From: Candidatus Puniceispirillum sp.
Lineage (GTDB): Bacteria > Pseudomonadota > Alphaproteobacteria > Puniceispirillales > Puniceispirillaceae
Assembly: GCA_016778895.1 (NCBI GenBank)
Contig: JADHOR010000009.1
Coordinates: forward strand, 1 to 64,000
Direction: 5' to 3'
DNA length: 64,000 nt
Positions within the stretch are counted from its first letter, which is position 1, and each line of letters starts with the position of its first letter. Shown in pieces: positions 35,470 through 44,951 of the stretch. The translations under genes were made by a program, and so were the position numbers. Under the pieces are notes generated by a model that did not search any database, had not been told where the DNA came from, and worked only from the letters and a program-made list of their open reading frames with translations.

Positions 35470-37104
35470 ATGTATTTCCCGAAGGAAGCTATGATGACGC
35501 GTTGTATGATTTCGGCACCACAGCCAGAAGCGGTAGAGGCCGGTCTGGATATTTTTAAAGCTGGCGGCAATGTAATGGATGCTGCAATTGCAGCCGCATT
35601 TGTCCAGACGGTTGTGGATCCACAAATGTGCGGTATTGCCGGTTTTGGCTCGATGCAAATCTTCATGCCGGAAAAGGGCAGCCACAGTTTTATTGATTTT
35701 CACGGCAAAGCACCGCAAGCCACCAAGCCAGATATGTGGGAACATCTGATCGAACGCGAATGTGACGATGGCTTTGGCTTTGTGCTAAAGGGGCAGGTCA
35801 ATGAATTTGGGTATCAATCGATGACATCGCCAATGACGTTGCAGGCGTTTAACACCGCGCTGCAAAGCCACGGCACAATGTCCCTGGATCAGGTTTTGCA
35901 ACCAGCGATTGATTATTGCATGAACGGGTTTGCGGTTCGGCCACGGGTTCTGGGATTTTGGCTTCAGCCGGCACAGGCAGGTCGCATTGAACGGGTTGCG
36001 GTGGTGAATAAGCTGGATGCGGCCCGCAAGATTTATCTGCGAGAAGATGGCTCGCTTTTGAATGTTGGCGATATTCTGAAAAATCCGGATATGGGCCGGC
36101 TTTACCAACGGATTGCGAATGAAGGTATTGGCATTTTTTACAATGGTGACGTTGCTGATTTGATTGCCGCCGATATGAAGGCCAATGGCGGGCTGTTGAC
36201 AAAAGCTGATCTAGCCGATTGTGCGCCCACCAAAATTGCGCCGCTGATCGGCAGCTATCGCGGGTTTGAGGTGGCAACCAATCAATTGCCCGGCGGCGGT
36301 TTGATGATCTTGGAAATGCTGAACATTCTAGAGCAGTTTGATTTGTCCGCTATGGGGCATAATTCAGCGCAATATATTGCGACGGTGGCCGAGGCGATGA
36401 AATATGCCACGATCGATAAAGACCAGTTTATGGGGGATCCAAATTTCATTGATGTGCCGCAAGATCTGCTGGCAGGCAAAGCCAGAGCGGTCGAAATTGC
36501 GGGGAAGATTCGCGCCGGTGAAAAGGCCAATATAGTGCGGCTGAATTCGGGCGCGCCGGAAAGTAAGGACACCACGCATCTGGTTGTCGCTGACGCTGCC
36601 GGCAATGTTGTTAATGTTACGCATTCGCTTGGATCAAGCTCGGGGGTGATCACTGACGGGCTTGGCTTTATGTATAATAATTGCATGATGGTTTTTGATC
36701 CGCGGCCTGGTCTTGCGGGTAGCCTTGCGCCGGGCAAAGCCCGCTTTACGGCGATGTGTCCAACGATCTTGTCAAAGAACGGAAAGCCGTTTCTAGCGTT
36801 GGGTGCGCCGGGCGGTACAACCATCACTATGGGGGTTTTGCAGACGATTCTTAACGCTGTTGATTTTGGTATGAGCGCCCAGCACGCGGTGTCTGCACCG
36901 CGCTTTTGCGCAACCTCCAATGTGATTGAGTTGACCAATCGGATTTTGCGTAGTGTCGAGCGTGATCTCAATCAAGGCGGATATGTAACGCGGCGTTATG
37001 CCGCCAGCTATATCACCCCAATCTTACATGCGATCAGGCTGCAAGATGGCAAGCTTGATGGCGGCGCTGATCCGGCCGGTGATGGTATGGCGGCGTCGTG
37101 CTAG
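35470..37104 (+). CDS. Gamma-glutamyltransferase-family protein
   Basis: 544 residues. The Ntn-hydrolase cleavage site is SKDTTHLVVADAAGN, with Thr368 as the new N-terminal nucleophile. The substrate loops LGSSSGVITDG and ALGAPGGTTI follow. The N-terminus has AGGNVMDAAIAAAFVQTVVDP. No signal peptide is apparent, so it may act in the cytosol after uptake. It hydrolyses or transfers gamma-glutamyl groups (glutathione, gamma-glutamyl amino acids). CAGGAGG precedes ATG 35470. It is flanked on both sides by M20 peptidases. Confidence 0.88.
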   Translation: MYFPKEAMMTRCMISAPQPEAVEAGLDIFKAGGNVMDAAIAAAFVQTVVDPQMCGIAGFGSMQIFMPEKGSHSFIDFHGKAPQATKPDMWEHLIERECDDGFGFVLKGQVNEFGYQSMTSPMTLQAFNTALQSHGTMSLDQVLQPAIDYCMNGFAVRPRVLGFWLQPAQAGRIERVAVVNKLDAARKIYLREDGSLLNVGDILKNPDMGRLYQRIANEGIGIFYNGDVADLIAADMKANGGLLTKADLADCAPTKIAPLIGSYRGFEVATNQLPGGGLMILEMLNILEQFDLSAMGHNSAQYIATVAEAMKYATIDKDQFMGDPNFIDVPQDLLAGKARAVEIAGKIRAGEKANIVRLNSGAPESKDTTHLVVADAAGNVVNVTHSLGSSSGVITDGLGFMYNNCMMVFDPRPGLAGSLAPGKARFTAMCPTILSKNGKPFLALGAPGGTTITMGVLQTILNAVDFGMSAQHAVSAPRFCATSNVIELTNRILRSVERDLNQGGYVTRRYAASYITPILHAIRLQDGKLDGGADPAGDGMAASC

Positions 37105-37118
37105 ATATGCTATTTGCC

Positions 37119-37139
37119 AGCGGGGTGCGAGCGGGGTGC
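37119..37139. repeat. Tandem 11-bp duplication AGCGGGGTGCG/AGCGGGGTGCT
   Basis: Two near-identical copies lie in the 34-bp gap between the convergent GGT and M20 genes. Slippage or recent duplication is the simplest reading. Confidence 0.5.
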
Positions 37140-38305
37140 TAAAGGCCTGTTTTGGTTGGGGTCGCCGACAGCGCCAGAATTGTCTCGGCAATAAATTTTG
37201 CACGCACTGACAGGCTGTCAATCTGCATCCATTCATCGGGCCGGTGATAGTTGCCGCCAATTGGCCCAACACCGCAGATTACCGGCGTACCAGCATTAGC
37301 GATAAACCCGCTATCCGCACATCCGCCCGAATGTTCTCCGGCAACAGCAAAGCCATGTTCAGCCGCGGTTTTTACATAAAGATCGAATAGCTCGACTGAT
37401 TGCGGCGATGGGTTCAACGGATGAAATTCGCCTTTTATGACGATGTCTGAACTGGTGCCATCAACGCTTGTCGTCGTGCAGATTTCCCGCACTTTCTCAA
37501 AAATCTCGGTGCGGTCGTCACTATCGCGGTAGCGGATATCGATACCGCAGCTCGCTTCGGCGGCAACCGTATTGACTGACTGGCCGCCGACCACCAGCCC
37601 AACATTGATTGTAATGCCGCGGTCAAGATCGGTCAGTGCGTGCAATGCCTGTATTTTGCGCGCGAGCTCTTCGATTGCACTGCGACCATCTTCGAAAAAC
37701 CCGCCTGAATGCGCGGCAACGCCGCTGATCTCGCAGTGACAGAAAATCCCGCCCTTGCGATTTGTTACAATGTTACCATTTGGTCGCCCGGGTTCGCTAT
37801 TAAACGCAAGGCGCGCTTTTTTTGCTTCCGCGATAATCACATCCTGAGAGGTTGGCGAGCCGATTTCCTCATCACCGGTAAACAGCCCGACGAGAGGGTT
37901 CGGATGCCCCCCAAATTTTTGAAAGGCGGCCAGAATAAACGCATTGATCACAAGGCCCGGTTTCATATCGGCAACGCCCGGACCATAGGCCCGGCCATTT
38001 TCAATTCGAAACGGGCGTTTTTCAACTTCGCCGGTGGGAAAGACAGTATCGCGATGGCCGCATAAAAGGATCGGCCGATTGCCATTGCCGCCAGCAACAA
38101 CCGCGCGCATCGCATCACCATGGCTGGCGACCGGAATGGTTTCGTGCGGAATGGACTGGGCATCAAAAAACTCAGCAAGTCGGATTGCCACACGGTCAAC
38201 ACCGGCTTTGTCGAAACTGTTGCTATCAATATTTACCAGCTCGCCCAGTAAATCCAGCATATTATCCTGCTGCGACTCCAGCCAGTCGATTAGTTGGTTT
38301 GACAT
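37139..38305 (-). CDS. M20-family metallopeptidase (carboxypeptidase G2-like)
   Basis: 388 residues. The metal ligands are His84 in LLCGHRDTVFPTG, Asp113 in GVADMKPG and Glu146-Glu147 in TGDEEIGSP. The lid has ISGVAAHSGGFFEDGRSAI, and the C-terminal lobe has GEHSGGCADSGFIA. It is close to CPG2/ArgE-type enzymes that release glutamate or deacylate amino acids. AAGGAG precedes ATG 38305. It is about 30% like the other M20 genes by eye, so they are separate paralogues rather than recent copies. Confidence 0.88.
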   Translation of the reverse strand: MSNQLIDWLESQQDNMLDLLGELVNIDSNSFDKAGVDRVAIRLAEFFDAQSIPHETIPVASHGDAMRAVVAGGNGNRPILLCGHRDTVFPTGEVEKRPFRIENGRAYGPGVADMKPGLVINAFILAAFQKFGGHPNPLVGLFTGDEEIGSPTSQDVIIAEAKKARLAFNSEPGRPNGNIVTNRKGGIFCHCEISGVAAHSGGFFEDGRSAIEELARKIQALHALTDLDRGITINVGLVVGGQSVNTVAAEASCGIDIRYRDSDDRTEIFEKVREICTTTSVDGTSSDIVIKGEFHPLNPSPQSVELFDLYVKTAAEHGFAVAGEHSGGCADSGFIANAGTPVICGVGPIGGNYHRPDEWMQIDSLSVRAKFIAETILALSATPTKTGL

Positions 38306-38359
38306 CGCGCTCTCCTTGTTAAATACGGGTTCAATCCGCGCTTAATCCGGTCAGATTAA

Positions 38360-39322
38360 TTACGCTTTTTCGATGAGTAGGGCCTGTTTTTGTAACGCAT
38401 CTTTCTTGTCACGCATTTCGCGCCGGATCACATAAAATGATGAGGCAAAAATGATGCTGGCACCGATCCATGTCCATAAATCGGACAGCTCGTTAAACAG
38501 CAACCAGCCAAATAATACGGCAAAGGGCAAGCGGGCATAATCGACACCTGCGACAAACGACGCATCGGCAAGCGAATAAGCTTTGGTTAAGGCGAAATGT
38601 CCAACGACCGCGAAAGGGCCAGTTGCCATCAGGATCAGCCAAACCTCGTGATTGGGCCATTCCCAGACAAGGATCGCCGGAATCAGCGCCATCGGCATCA
38701 TGATGAGATGCGAGATAAACACAATGATCAGTGGGTTATCCTGCCGCGTCAGATGCTTGATGATCAGCGCCGAACAGCCCATCGCCAGCGCTGATAAGAT
38801 GGCAACCCAATGGCCAAGGCTGATATCGACAATGCCAGGGCGAATGATGATCAGTGCGCCAACAAATCCAGTGAAGATCGCCGCCCAACGCCGCATCCGC
38901 ACTGTTTCCCGAAGCACAAAGGCGGCGCCGATCGTGGTAAAAAGAGGGGCAAGAAAGCTCAGTGCTGTTTGTTCGCCAATTGGAATAAGCGTTACCGCAT
39001 AAAACCAAGTCCACATTGCCACCATGCCCGAAACTGATCGAATGATGTAGGTTTTTAACTGCGCTGTTGTGACCGTTTTCAGGCCTTGATGCATCACCAG
39101 TGGCAGCATCACCAGAAAGGCAAACAGCAAACGACAAAAGACCGTTTGAAATGCACTCACCTCATATTGTCCCAATAGCCTGCCAAGTGCGGCGAGCATT
39201 GACAATGCGCAGCAGGAAATCAACATCCACAACACAGATTGTAGCGCGGTATCTTTGCTCTGCAACCGGCTCAGCAGCGATCTCTTTTGCTGTTCGGTGT
39301 CAGATTTCAAAACATGTTCCAA
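38360..39322 (-). CDS. EamA/DMT-family permease (rhtA/S-adenosylmethionine-uptake-like group)
   Basis: 320 residues with ten helices in two EamA repeats: ALSMLAALGRLLGQYEVSAFQTVFCRLLFAF, then TWFYAVTLIPIGEQTALSFLAPLF in repeat 1, and ALAMGCSALIIKHLTR starting repeat 2. A basic C-terminal tail follows. The only start that keeps helix 1 is a TTG at 39322, without an obvious ribosome site. It diverges from the dipeptide ABC operon and may export an amino acid made by the surrounding peptidases. Confidence 0.8.
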   Translation of the reverse strand: MEHVLKSDTEQQKRSLLSRLQSKDTALQSVLWMLISCCALSMLAALGRLLGQYEVSAFQTVFCRLLFAFLVMLPLVMHQGLKTVTTAQLKTYIIRSVSGMVAMWTWFYAVTLIPIGEQTALSFLAPLFTTIGAAFVLRETVRMRRWAAIFTGFVGALIIIRPGIVDISLGHWVAILSALAMGCSALIIKHLTRQDNPLIIVFISHLIMMPMALIPAILVWEWPNHEVWLILMATGPFAVVGHFALTKAYSLADASFVAGVDYARLPFAVLFGWLLFNELSDLWTWIGASIIFASSFYVIRREMRDKKDALQKQALLIEKA

Positions 39323-39403
39323 TGGTTGTTAGGTCAAGTCGCGGGATATTTTTAGGTTTGATTTATCCTTTTTGCTCTAACAATAAGATATAGACCGAAA
39401 ATC

Positions 39404-39426
39404 AAAACATTTAAAACGAATGTTTT
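39404..39426. promoter_or_regulatory. Inverted repeat AAAACATT-N7-AATGTTTT in the divergent promoter region
   Basis: A perfect 8-bp dyad with a 7-base spacer sits in the 258-bp gap between the EamA gene and the peptide ABC operon. The spacing puts the two arms one helical turn and a half apart, which fits a dimeric regulator. The regulator is not in the immediate neighbourhood. Confidence 0.4.
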
Positions 39427-39580
39427 CCCTACCAGAATGATCTGACTAATCAGAGTACTTACTCCTAGGAAATAATGGATTTTTCTTTCAAAGTGGCTCG
39501 ACATAGAGAAAAAGGTATGTTTGACTTTTCGCTAAAAGTGTTCAGCATCACAATACAAATCAATAAAAAGGGAGGGTCTA

Positions 39581-41104
39581 ATGATCATAAAAAAACATGT
39601 CTCGTCGCTGCTTATTGGCGCCTTGCTTGCGACAGGTGGTGCCTCTGTTGCACATGCAGGAAAGTCTGACGATACGCTCAATGTTGCGATTGATCGTGAG
39701 TTGGAATCTATCGATAATTATTACAACACCGCTCGTGAGGGTATTATCATTTCACGTATGGTTTGGGATGCACTTCTTTACCGGGACCCGCAAACAAACG
39801 AGTATTTGCCAAACTTGGCAACGTCTTACACGTGGGTTAATTCGAAAACCCTTGAATTTGAGCTCCGTAAAGGAGTGAAATTCCATAATGGTGAAAAGTT
39901 TGATGCAGATGATGTAGTTTTTACGCTGAACTACTTAGCAGATCCAAAAAATGGAGCAAAACCCGCACGGAACGTTAACTGGTGGAATAATGCTGAGAAA
40001 CTTGGTGAGTATAAAGTTCGTTTGAATTTGAAAGAAGAGTTTCCGGCCGCGCTAGAGTTCTTATCTGGTCCAATCGTGATGTACCCAAATGATTACTACA
40101 GTAAAGTAGGCCCAGAAGGCATGGCTATAAAGCCTGTCGGAACGGGGCCTTATGCCGTCACAAGTGTTGAACCCGGTAAGCGCTATCGGTTCAAGAAATA
40201 TGAGGGTCACCACAGTGGTAGCCCAAAGGGAAAAGCGAATATAGGAAATGTTGTGTTTCGCACCATTGCTGAGAGCAACACACAACTCGCAGAGCTTTTT
40301 TCGGGCGGTATTGACTGGATTTGGAAAGTCAAACCAGATCAAGCCGAACGTATCAAATCACAGGGTGCATTTACCGTAAAGAATTCCTCAACCATGAGAA
40401 TTGGGTATCTGAATTTTGATGCGATGGCGCGTCATAGTAAAAATCCTATGAATGATGTTCGGGTGCGCAGGGCTATTGCCCATGCGATTGATCGTGAGGG
40501 CATTGTAAAGAACTTGGTGCAAGGCGAGTCTATTGTTGTGAATTCCTTGTGTTTTCCTTCGCAGTTTGGATGCACGCAAGATGTGCCAAAGTATGATTAT
40601 AATCCCGAAAAAGCAAAGAAGCTTTTGGCAGAGGCAGGGTATCCAAATGGGTTTGAAACGCCTTTCCTAGCCTACCGAGACCGTAATTATGCTGAGGCTA
40701 TGATCAACAATCTTAACGCAATCGGTATCAAAACAAAATTTGAGTATCTGAAATATGCTGCCTTCCGAGATAAAGTTCAGGAAGGTGCGTCACCATTTAA
40801 CTTCGGTACATGGGGATCTTACTCAATTAATGATGTTTCAGCTATTACCAGCCATTTCCAATCAGGTGGTAAAGACGATTATTCAAAAGACCCTGAGGTT
40901 ATCAAACAACTGGGAATTGGTGATACTAGTGTAGACCCCCAAGTTAGAAAAGACGCCTACAAAGCAGCTCTTTCTCGCATATCTGAAGAAGTATTTATGT
41001 TCCCGCTGTGGTCGTATAATACATGGTATGCGTTCTCGAAAGATGTTGAGTTCACTCCTACTGCAGATGAAATTCCACGCTTTTTCACAGCAAAATGGAA
41101 ATAA
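39581..41104 (+). CDS. Peptide/nickel-type ABC transporter, substrate-binding protein (family 5)
   Basis: 507 residues. A signal peptide ending near VAHAG is followed by the SBP_bac_5 pattern: LNVAIDRELESIDNYYNT, LWDALLYRD-like MVWDALLYRDP, NGEKFDADDVVFTLNYLADP, VGTGPYAV and VRRAIAHAIDREGIVKNL. The DppA/OppA class captures di- and oligopeptides or opine-like compounds. GGGAGG precedes ATG 39581. It is the first gene of a complete five-gene ABC operon. Confidence 0.92.
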   Translation: MIIKKHVSSLLIGALLATGGASVAHAGKSDDTLNVAIDRELESIDNYYNTAREGIIISRMVWDALLYRDPQTNEYLPNLATSYTWVNSKTLEFELRKGVKFHNGEKFDADDVVFTLNYLADPKNGAKPARNVNWWNNAEKLGEYKVRLNLKEEFPAALEFLSGPIVMYPNDYYSKVGPEGMAIKPVGTGPYAVTSVEPGKRYRFKKYEGHHSGSPKGKANIGNVVFRTIAESNTQLAELFSGGIDWIWKVKPDQAERIKSQGAFTVKNSSTMRIGYLNFDAMARHSKNPMNDVRVRRAIAHAIDREGIVKNLVQGESIVVNSLCFPSQFGCTQDVPKYDYNPEKAKKLLAEAGYPNGFETPFLAYRDRNYAEAMINNLNAIGIKTKFEYLKYAAFRDKVQEGASPFNFGTWGSYSINDVSAITSHFQSGGKDDYSKDPEVIKQLGIGDTSVDPQVRKDAYKAALSRISEEVFMFPLWSYNTWYAFSKDVEFTPTADEIPRFFTAKWK

Positions 41105-41114
41105 ATAAATCATC

Positions 41115-41138
41115 GCTGCGCGCCGAACGGCGCGCAGC
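41115..41138 (+). terminator. Strong GC hairpin between binding-protein and permease genes
   Basis: GCTGCGCGCC-GAAC-GGCGCGCAGC: a perfect 10-bp GC-rich stem with a 4-base loop, 10 bases after the binding-protein stop. It has no T run, so mRNA 3'-end protection is more likely than termination. Confidence 0.8.
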
Positions 41139-41170
41139 ACTTCCATTGACGTTTTGACAGGGATGCTCCG

Positions 41171-42088
41171 ATGCTTTTTTATACATTGAAGCGGTTTGGC
41201 CTCGCATCATTAGTCGCTTTAACGGTTTCCTTTATAAGCTTTGGTCTGCTCTATCTGTCGAGTGACCCGGCTATTGCTATGGCTGGTGAAACAGCTTCCG
41301 ACGCGGATATTGAAGCAATTCGTAAACTATACGGCTTTGATCGACCTATCCTTGTCCAGTATTTTGACTGGCTTCAGCGCGCAATTGGTGGTGACCTCGG
41401 GAAAAGCTATTATTTCCGAACCAATGTCAGCGCCTTGATTGGTGAAAGATTGCCCACCACCATGATGCTTGGGGTTAGCGCAATTACCTTTGCCATTCTA
41501 TTTTCAGTTCCGCTTGGTGTTGCTGCTGCAATTCGTCCAAACAGCATTATTGACCGCGTTGCGCTGTTCTTATCGGTTATGGGGCAGGCGCTTCCCAGCT
41601 TTTGGTTTGCCCTGATGCTCATCGTTTTACTTTCGGTGAATATGCGTCTGTTACCAACATCCGGTTCCGATACCTGGCTGCATTTTGTAATGCCAACCGT
41701 GGTGCTTGGGTATTATGCGGCTCCGGCGATTATGCGTTTGACGCGAACCGGCATGCTTGAGGTACTCAGCACAGATTACATTAGAACTGCGCGAGCAAAG
41801 GGATTACGGCCGGTAGTGGTGCTATTTAAACACGCTCTTCGTAATGCAATTATACCTGTTGTTAGCCTTGCCGCGGTGCAGTTTGGGTTCATGCTAGGGG
41901 GGTCCATTGTTGTCGAAACAATTTTTGCTTTGCATGGGGCTGGCTTTTTAGCTTGGGAGTCAATTACCAGAAATGATCTGCCGACAGTGCAGGGGCTTAT
42001 TCTCGTCTTTTCATTGTTTTACATTGTGCTCACATTTTTTGCCGATTTGCTTAATGCTTGGCTCGATCCACGGATCAGAATTAGCTGA
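41171..42088 (+). CDS. Peptide ABC transporter, permease 1 (DppB type)
   Basis: 305 residues, six helices. It begins MLFYTLKRFGLASLVALTVSF with the DppB N-terminal SDPA...A..A-D..AI-x-x-LYGFD-x-P-x-x-x-QY segment. The EAA loop is DYIRTARAKGLRPVVVLFKHALRNAIIPV. The C-terminal AWLDPRIRIS is typical. It overlaps the next gene by one base (TGATG), so translation is coupled. Confidence 0.93.
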   Translation: MLFYTLKRFGLASLVALTVSFISFGLLYLSSDPAIAMAGETASDADIEAIRKLYGFDRPILVQYFDWLQRAIGGDLGKSYYFRTNVSALIGERLPTTMMLGVSAITFAILFSVPLGVAAAIRPNSIIDRVALFLSVMGQALPSFWFALMLIVLLSVNMRLLPTSGSDTWLHFVMPTVVLGYYAAPAIMRLTRTGMLEVLSTDYIRTARAKGLRPVVVLFKHALRNAIIPVVSLAAVQFGFMLGGSIVVETIFALHGAGFLAWESITRNDLPTVQGLILVFSLFYIVLTFFADLLNAWLDPRIRIS

Positions 42089-42978
42089 TGTCATTATCAA
42101 CTGGTGCAAACATAAATAGGTCAGGCAAATTGTCTTCGCTAATAAAAAAGGTCAAAGGCCATCAGGGCATGATTATTGGCTCGGTGATTGTTATTACCGT
42201 CATTGCCATCGCTTTGCTTGCCCCGCTTATGGCGCCGCACGATCCGTATCATCAAGATTTGATGCGGCGTCTTGTGCCGCCTGTTTGGGACAGCCGTGGT
42301 AGCTGGGAGCATATTCTTGGCACTGATCATCTTGGGCGTGATTACCTATCAAGATTGATATATGGGGCTCGAATTTCCCTGCTCATTGGCATCGGGGCTG
42401 CAGTTATTTCTGGCATCATTGGAACTTTTATGGGGGTTATGGCGGGCTATTTTGGTGGCCGCGTTGATATGGTGGTTACGTTTCTGATAACAGTCAGGCT
42501 GTCGATGCCGGTCGTTCTTGTAGCACTTGCAGTGGTCGCGATTGTTGGTGGGTCGCTGCAGGTGGTGGTTACGGTTTTGGGTTTGTTATTATGGGACCGC
42601 TTTGCCGTGGTAATGCGCTCGTCCACTCTCCAAATTCGGTCGATGGATTATGTTGCTGCAGCAAGGGCAGTTGGTTGTTCAACCTCTCGGGTTTTGATAG
42701 CAGAGGTAATGCCGAATGTGGTTAACAATCTTATCGTGATCACAACCATTGAAATTGCTCACGCGATTATTCTTGAAGCGGCATTGTCTTTCCTTGGCCT
42801 TGGCGTTCAACCCCCATTGCCATCCTGGGGGCTTATGGTATCCGAGGGAAAGGATATGATGTTATTTGAGCCATGGTTGATTACTATTCCGGGAGTGGCG
42901 TTGTTTATGCTGGTTCTAGCTATCAATCTGATGGGTGATGGTGTTCGGGATATAACTGCACCGGAAAATAGGAACTAG
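42088..42978 (+). CDS. Peptide ABC transporter, permease 2 (DppC type)
   Basis: 296 residues. The N-terminal helix (GMIIGSVIVITVIAIALLAPLMAPHDPY), then LGTDHLGRDYLSRLIYGARISL and the EAA loop MDYVAAARAVGCSTSRVLIAEVMPN are diagnostic of DppC. SFLGLGVQPPLPSWGLMVSEG lies near the end. It forms the channel with the preceding permease. Confidence 0.94.
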   Translation: MSLSTGANINRSGKLSSLIKKVKGHQGMIIGSVIVITVIAIALLAPLMAPHDPYHQDLMRRLVPPVWDSRGSWEHILGTDHLGRDYLSRLIYGARISLLIGIGAAVISGIIGTFMGVMAGYFGGRVDMVVTFLITVRLSMPVVLVALAVVAIVGGSLQVVVTVLGLLLWDRFAVVMRSSTLQIRSMDYVAAARAVGCSTSRVLIAEVMPNVVNNLIVITTIEIAHAIILEAALSFLGLGVQPPLPSWGLMVSEGKDMMLFEPWLITIPGVALFMLVLAINLMGDGVRDITAPENRN

Positions 42979-42987
42979 GGGGTAGGG

Positions 42988-43983
42988 ATGCCTGATCGAG
43001 TGCTTGAGGTCAAAAATCTATCGGTGGACATTCCCCTTGCTGAGGGTGTGCTTCATGCAGTAGACGACCTCAATATTCATGTGGATAAGGGTGAGACGCT
43101 TTGCATCGTTGGTGAGTCTGGTTGTGGCAAATCACTGACCTCGTTGGCGATAATGGATTTGTTGCCCAAAAAAGCGATCCGCAAGTTGCACCAGCTTGAT
43201 CTGGCTGGCACGAGTATTCTTGATTATTCCGAAAAACAAATGTCGGACATTCGGGGTAACAAGATGGGGATGATTTTTCAAGAGCCCATGACCAGTTTGA
43301 ATCCCGCTTTCACTATTGGTAACCAAATGGTTGAAACCCTGCAGCGGCACCGTAATATTAGCGGCGAGAATGCAAAGAAAACCGCTCTAATCATGCTCGA
43401 AAAAGTCGGTATTACTGCAGCTGACCAACGTTTGAAACAATACCCTCATCAGCTCTCAGGTGGTTTGCGACAGCGTGTTATGATTGCGATGACCCTCTTA
43501 TGTGAGCCTGAATTAATCATTGCAGATGAGCCGACAACGGCACTTGATGTGACGATCCAAGCGCAAATACTTTTGCTCTTAAAGGAACTCCAGTCCGAAT
43601 ATGAGATGGGTCTGATTTTGATCACGCACGATCTCGGTGTTGTGGCCCGCATTGCAACGCGTGTTGCGGTGATGTATGCAGGCCAGATAGTCGAGGAGGG
43701 TACGGTTCAGCAAATTTTTGAAAACCCCATGCATCCCTACACTCGTGGCCTTATGCGCTGTATTCCAGTGCCCGGCAAAACAAAGCCTGGCGAACCACTG
43801 GGGTCCATCCCGGGTATGGTACCGTCTCTAATTGGTGAATTTACTGGTTGTCGATTTGCAGATCGCTGCAGTCATGCAACAGACACCTGCCGAAGTTTAA
43901 ATGTCAATCTGCGCGCGGAAGAAGAAAATACGCAAGCATATCGTTGCATCATTGATCCGAAAACAATGGCTAAGGTGGCATAA
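42988..43983 (+). CDS. Peptide ABC transporter, ATPase 1 (DppD type)
   Basis: 331 residues. Walker A GESGCGKS, Q-loop MIFQEPMTSLNP, signature LSGGLRQRVMIAM and Walker B LIIADEPTTALDVT are all intact. The C-terminal oligopeptide domain has GCRFADRCSHATDTC, the cysteine-rich segment that holds a [4Fe-4S] cluster in DppD-type ATPases. GGGGGTAGGG precedes ATG 42988. It overlaps the next gene at TAATG. Confidence 0.94.
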   Translation: MPDRVLEVKNLSVDIPLAEGVLHAVDDLNIHVDKGETLCIVGESGCGKSLTSLAIMDLLPKKAIRKLHQLDLAGTSILDYSEKQMSDIRGNKMGMIFQEPMTSLNPAFTIGNQMVETLQRHRNISGENAKKTALIMLEKVGITAADQRLKQYPHQLSGGLRQRVMIAMTLLCEPELIIADEPTTALDVTIQAQILLLLKELQSEYEMGLILITHDLGVVARIATRVAVMYAGQIVEEGTVQQIFENPMHPYTRGLMRCIPVPGKTKPGEPLGSIPGMVPSLIGEFTGCRFADRCSHATDTCRSLNVNLRAEEENTQAYRCIIDPKTMAKVA

Positions 43984-44948
43984 TGTCCGACGTTATGATT
44001 AACGCAAGTAATGTAACTCGTAATTTTTCGATTTCGCGGGGGATGTTTCGAGGAAAAAAGACATTACGGGCTGTGAATGGTGTCAACCTGACGGTAAAAC
44101 GTGGTGAAGTGCTAGCTTTAGTCGGTGAGTCTGGCTGCGGAAAAACCACATTGGCTAAAATTTTGCTAGGGCTACTTCCACAAACGGCGGGCTCGATAAC
44201 GCTTTGTGGCAAACCTATTAATGAGGTTCCTCGTTTGGAGCTGGCGCGACTGGTGCAGCCCATCTTTCAAGACCCCTACTCATCGTTAAATCCCCGTAAA
44301 TCAATAGGGTCAATCATTGGCTTGCCAATGCATGTTCAGGGGGTTGAAGACTCCCATGCAATTCGCCGTCAGGTTGAAACAACGATGGATTTAGTTGGTC
44401 TGCCATCACGGTTATTCGGGTCTTACCCAAATCAACTGTCCGGTGGGCAGCGTCAACGTGTAGCGATCGCAAGGGCGCTGGTAAACAGGCCACAGGTCAT
44501 CGTCTGTGATGAGCCGACATCAGCTCTTGATGTCTCCGTTCAATCGCAAATTTTGAATTTGCTAAGTGACCTTCGCAAAGAACTGAATTTGACCTACATA
44601 ATCATCAGCCACAATTTGGCAGTTGTTGAGCATATTGCAACGCGTGTTGCCGTAATGTATCTGGGCCGGCTTGTTGAGGAGGCTAAAACAACTGAGCTAT
44701 TCGCGAGGCCCCAGCATCCGTACACGGTTGCCCTGCTCGAGTCAGTTTTGACTCCAGAACCAAGTCTTGGCATTCCAAACACCCAGCTGGGAGCCAGTTA
44801 TCCAAATCCTATAGACCCACCAAATGGATGCGCTTTCCACCCGCGCTGCGCGAGGGCAATGCCCCAATGTTCAACGCAAGCGCCAAATGGGACAAGGTTA
44901 GGCCAGGCGTTTGTCGAATGCCATCTTTATGGGGATGAATCCCACTAG
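43983..44948 (+). CDS. Peptide ABC transporter, ATPase 2 (DppF type)
   Basis: 321 residues. Walker A GESGCGKTT, Q-loop PIFQDPYSSLNPRKS, signature LSGGQRQRVAIARAL and Walker [15 protein letters not shown] are present. The C-terminal GCAFHPRCARAMPQC completes the oligopeptide domain. It pairs with the preceding ATPase as a heterodimer. It ends 3 bases from the convergent amidase gene. Confidence 0.94.
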   Translation: MSDVMINASNVTRNFSISRGMFRGKKTLRAVNGVNLTVKRGEVLALVGESGCGKTTLAKILLGLLPQTAGSITLCGKPINEVPRLELARLVQPIFQDPYSSLNPRKSIGSIIGLPMHVQGVEDSHAIRRQVETTMDLVGLPSRLFGSYPNQLSGGQRQRVAIARALVNRPQVIVCDEPTSALDVSVQSQILNLLSDLRKELNLTYIIISHNLAVVEHIATRVAVMYLGRLVEEAKTTELFARPQHPYTVALLESVLTPEPSLGIPNTQLGASYPNPIDPPNGCAFHPRCARAMPQCSTQAPNGTRLGQAFVECHLYGDESH

Positions 44949-44951
44949 GTG

